This document shows positions 63,965 through 64,000 of a stretch of DNA of 64,000 bases, piece after piece; the first letter of the stretch is position 1; the number at the start of each line of letters is the position of its first letter. The notes under the pieces were generated by a model. It made no database searches. It saw only the letters and a list, made by a program, of their open reading frames with translations, and was not told the DNA's origin. The translations under genes and the position numbers were made by a program. The stretch is taken from contig DIWJ01000043.1 of the NCBI GenBank assembly GCA_002428445.1, positions 64,563 to 128,562 on the forward strand. Reading direction: 5' to 3'. The stretch is from Syntrophaceae bacterium UBA6109. Lineage in GTDB: Bacteria; Desulfobacterota; Syntrophia; Syntrophales; UBA6109.

Positions 63965-64000
63965 TCAGTACACCTTGATGTCTTTCACCAGTTCCGCGCC
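63965..64000 (-). CDS. 3' end of an unidentified gene
   Basis: Only the last 11 codons are in the window; read from the right edge they give GAELVKDIKVY and a TGA stop (63967-63965). Too little to recognise. The spacing (a hairpin and about 100 bp before sucC) suggests a separately terminated or partly coupled neighbour of sucCD. Confidence 0.6.
   Translation of the reverse strand, partial: GAELVKDIKVY

Overview
The window is a gene-dense, high-GC chromosomal segment from a Gram-negative bacterium. Lipid A/Kdo synthesis (waaA), complete type IV pilus assembly operons with an outer-membrane secretin, selenocysteine synthesis (selA), a DUF39 homocysteine-biosynthesis protein and several acyl-CoA beta-oxidation genes together suggest an anaerobic, fatty- or aromatic-acid-degrading member of the former Deltaproteobacteria (Desulfobacterota, possibly Syntrophales). 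That placement is an inference from gene content; no 16S rRNA gene is present. No prophage, insertion sequence or CRISPR array was seen.

Layout. 1-6.4 kb: 5' part of waaA (minus strand), then rpe, an acyl-CoA dehydrogenase and two tandem GT39-type membrane glycosyltransferases (plus strand). 6.5-11.6 kb: a minus-strand set for acyl-CoA metabolism (3-hydroxyacyl-CoA dehydrogenase, acyl-CoA ligase, acyl-CoA dehydrogenase, nitronate monooxygenase-like protein). 11.7-18.7 kb: a NYN-domain nuclease, the minor pilin operon fimT-pilV-pilW-pilX-pilY1, and a divergent Crp/Fnr regulator. 18.7-30 kb: holA, a LOG-family protein, rpsU, carB, carA, hisC, a LipM-type octanoyltransferase, gcvH, an M24 peptidase and a TPR protein. 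30-35 kb: ftsB-pilM-pilN-pilO-pilP-pilQ. 35-48 kb: a translation/RNA block (rimP, nusA, infB, ylxP, rbfA, nrnA, truB, rpsO, pnp) followed by an M16 peptidase, dut and the DUF39 protein, with tRNA-Gly(CCC) upstream. 48-60 kb: rho, rpmE, prfA, prmC, murA, hisD, and pgeF, rluD, selA, a HemW-like radical SAM protein and def. 60-64 kb: a small membrane protein, a GntR regulator and sucCD.

Most notable observations. (1) A dispersed repeat of about 105-120 bp occurs three times (2751, 51601, 58208), always in the same orientation and always abutting gene ends. One copy encodes the first 22 residues of PrmC and carries the prfA stop codon, another carries the stop codon of the radical SAM gene, and a third lies directly against the start codon of a glycosyltransferase gene. 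Some stems differ in sequence between copies while the pairing is kept. (2) CarA keeps its fold but has lost all three glutaminase catalytic residues (Cys to Ala, His to Thr, Glu to Ala) next to an intact carB. (3) A terminator-like hairpin lies only about 40 bp before carA. (4) The first acyl-CoA dehydrogenase lacks the usual catalytic Glu and has one at the isovaleryl-CoA-dehydrogenase position. (5) The pnp leader holds a perfect 32-nt palindrome, and a terminator separates tRNA-Gly from rimP.
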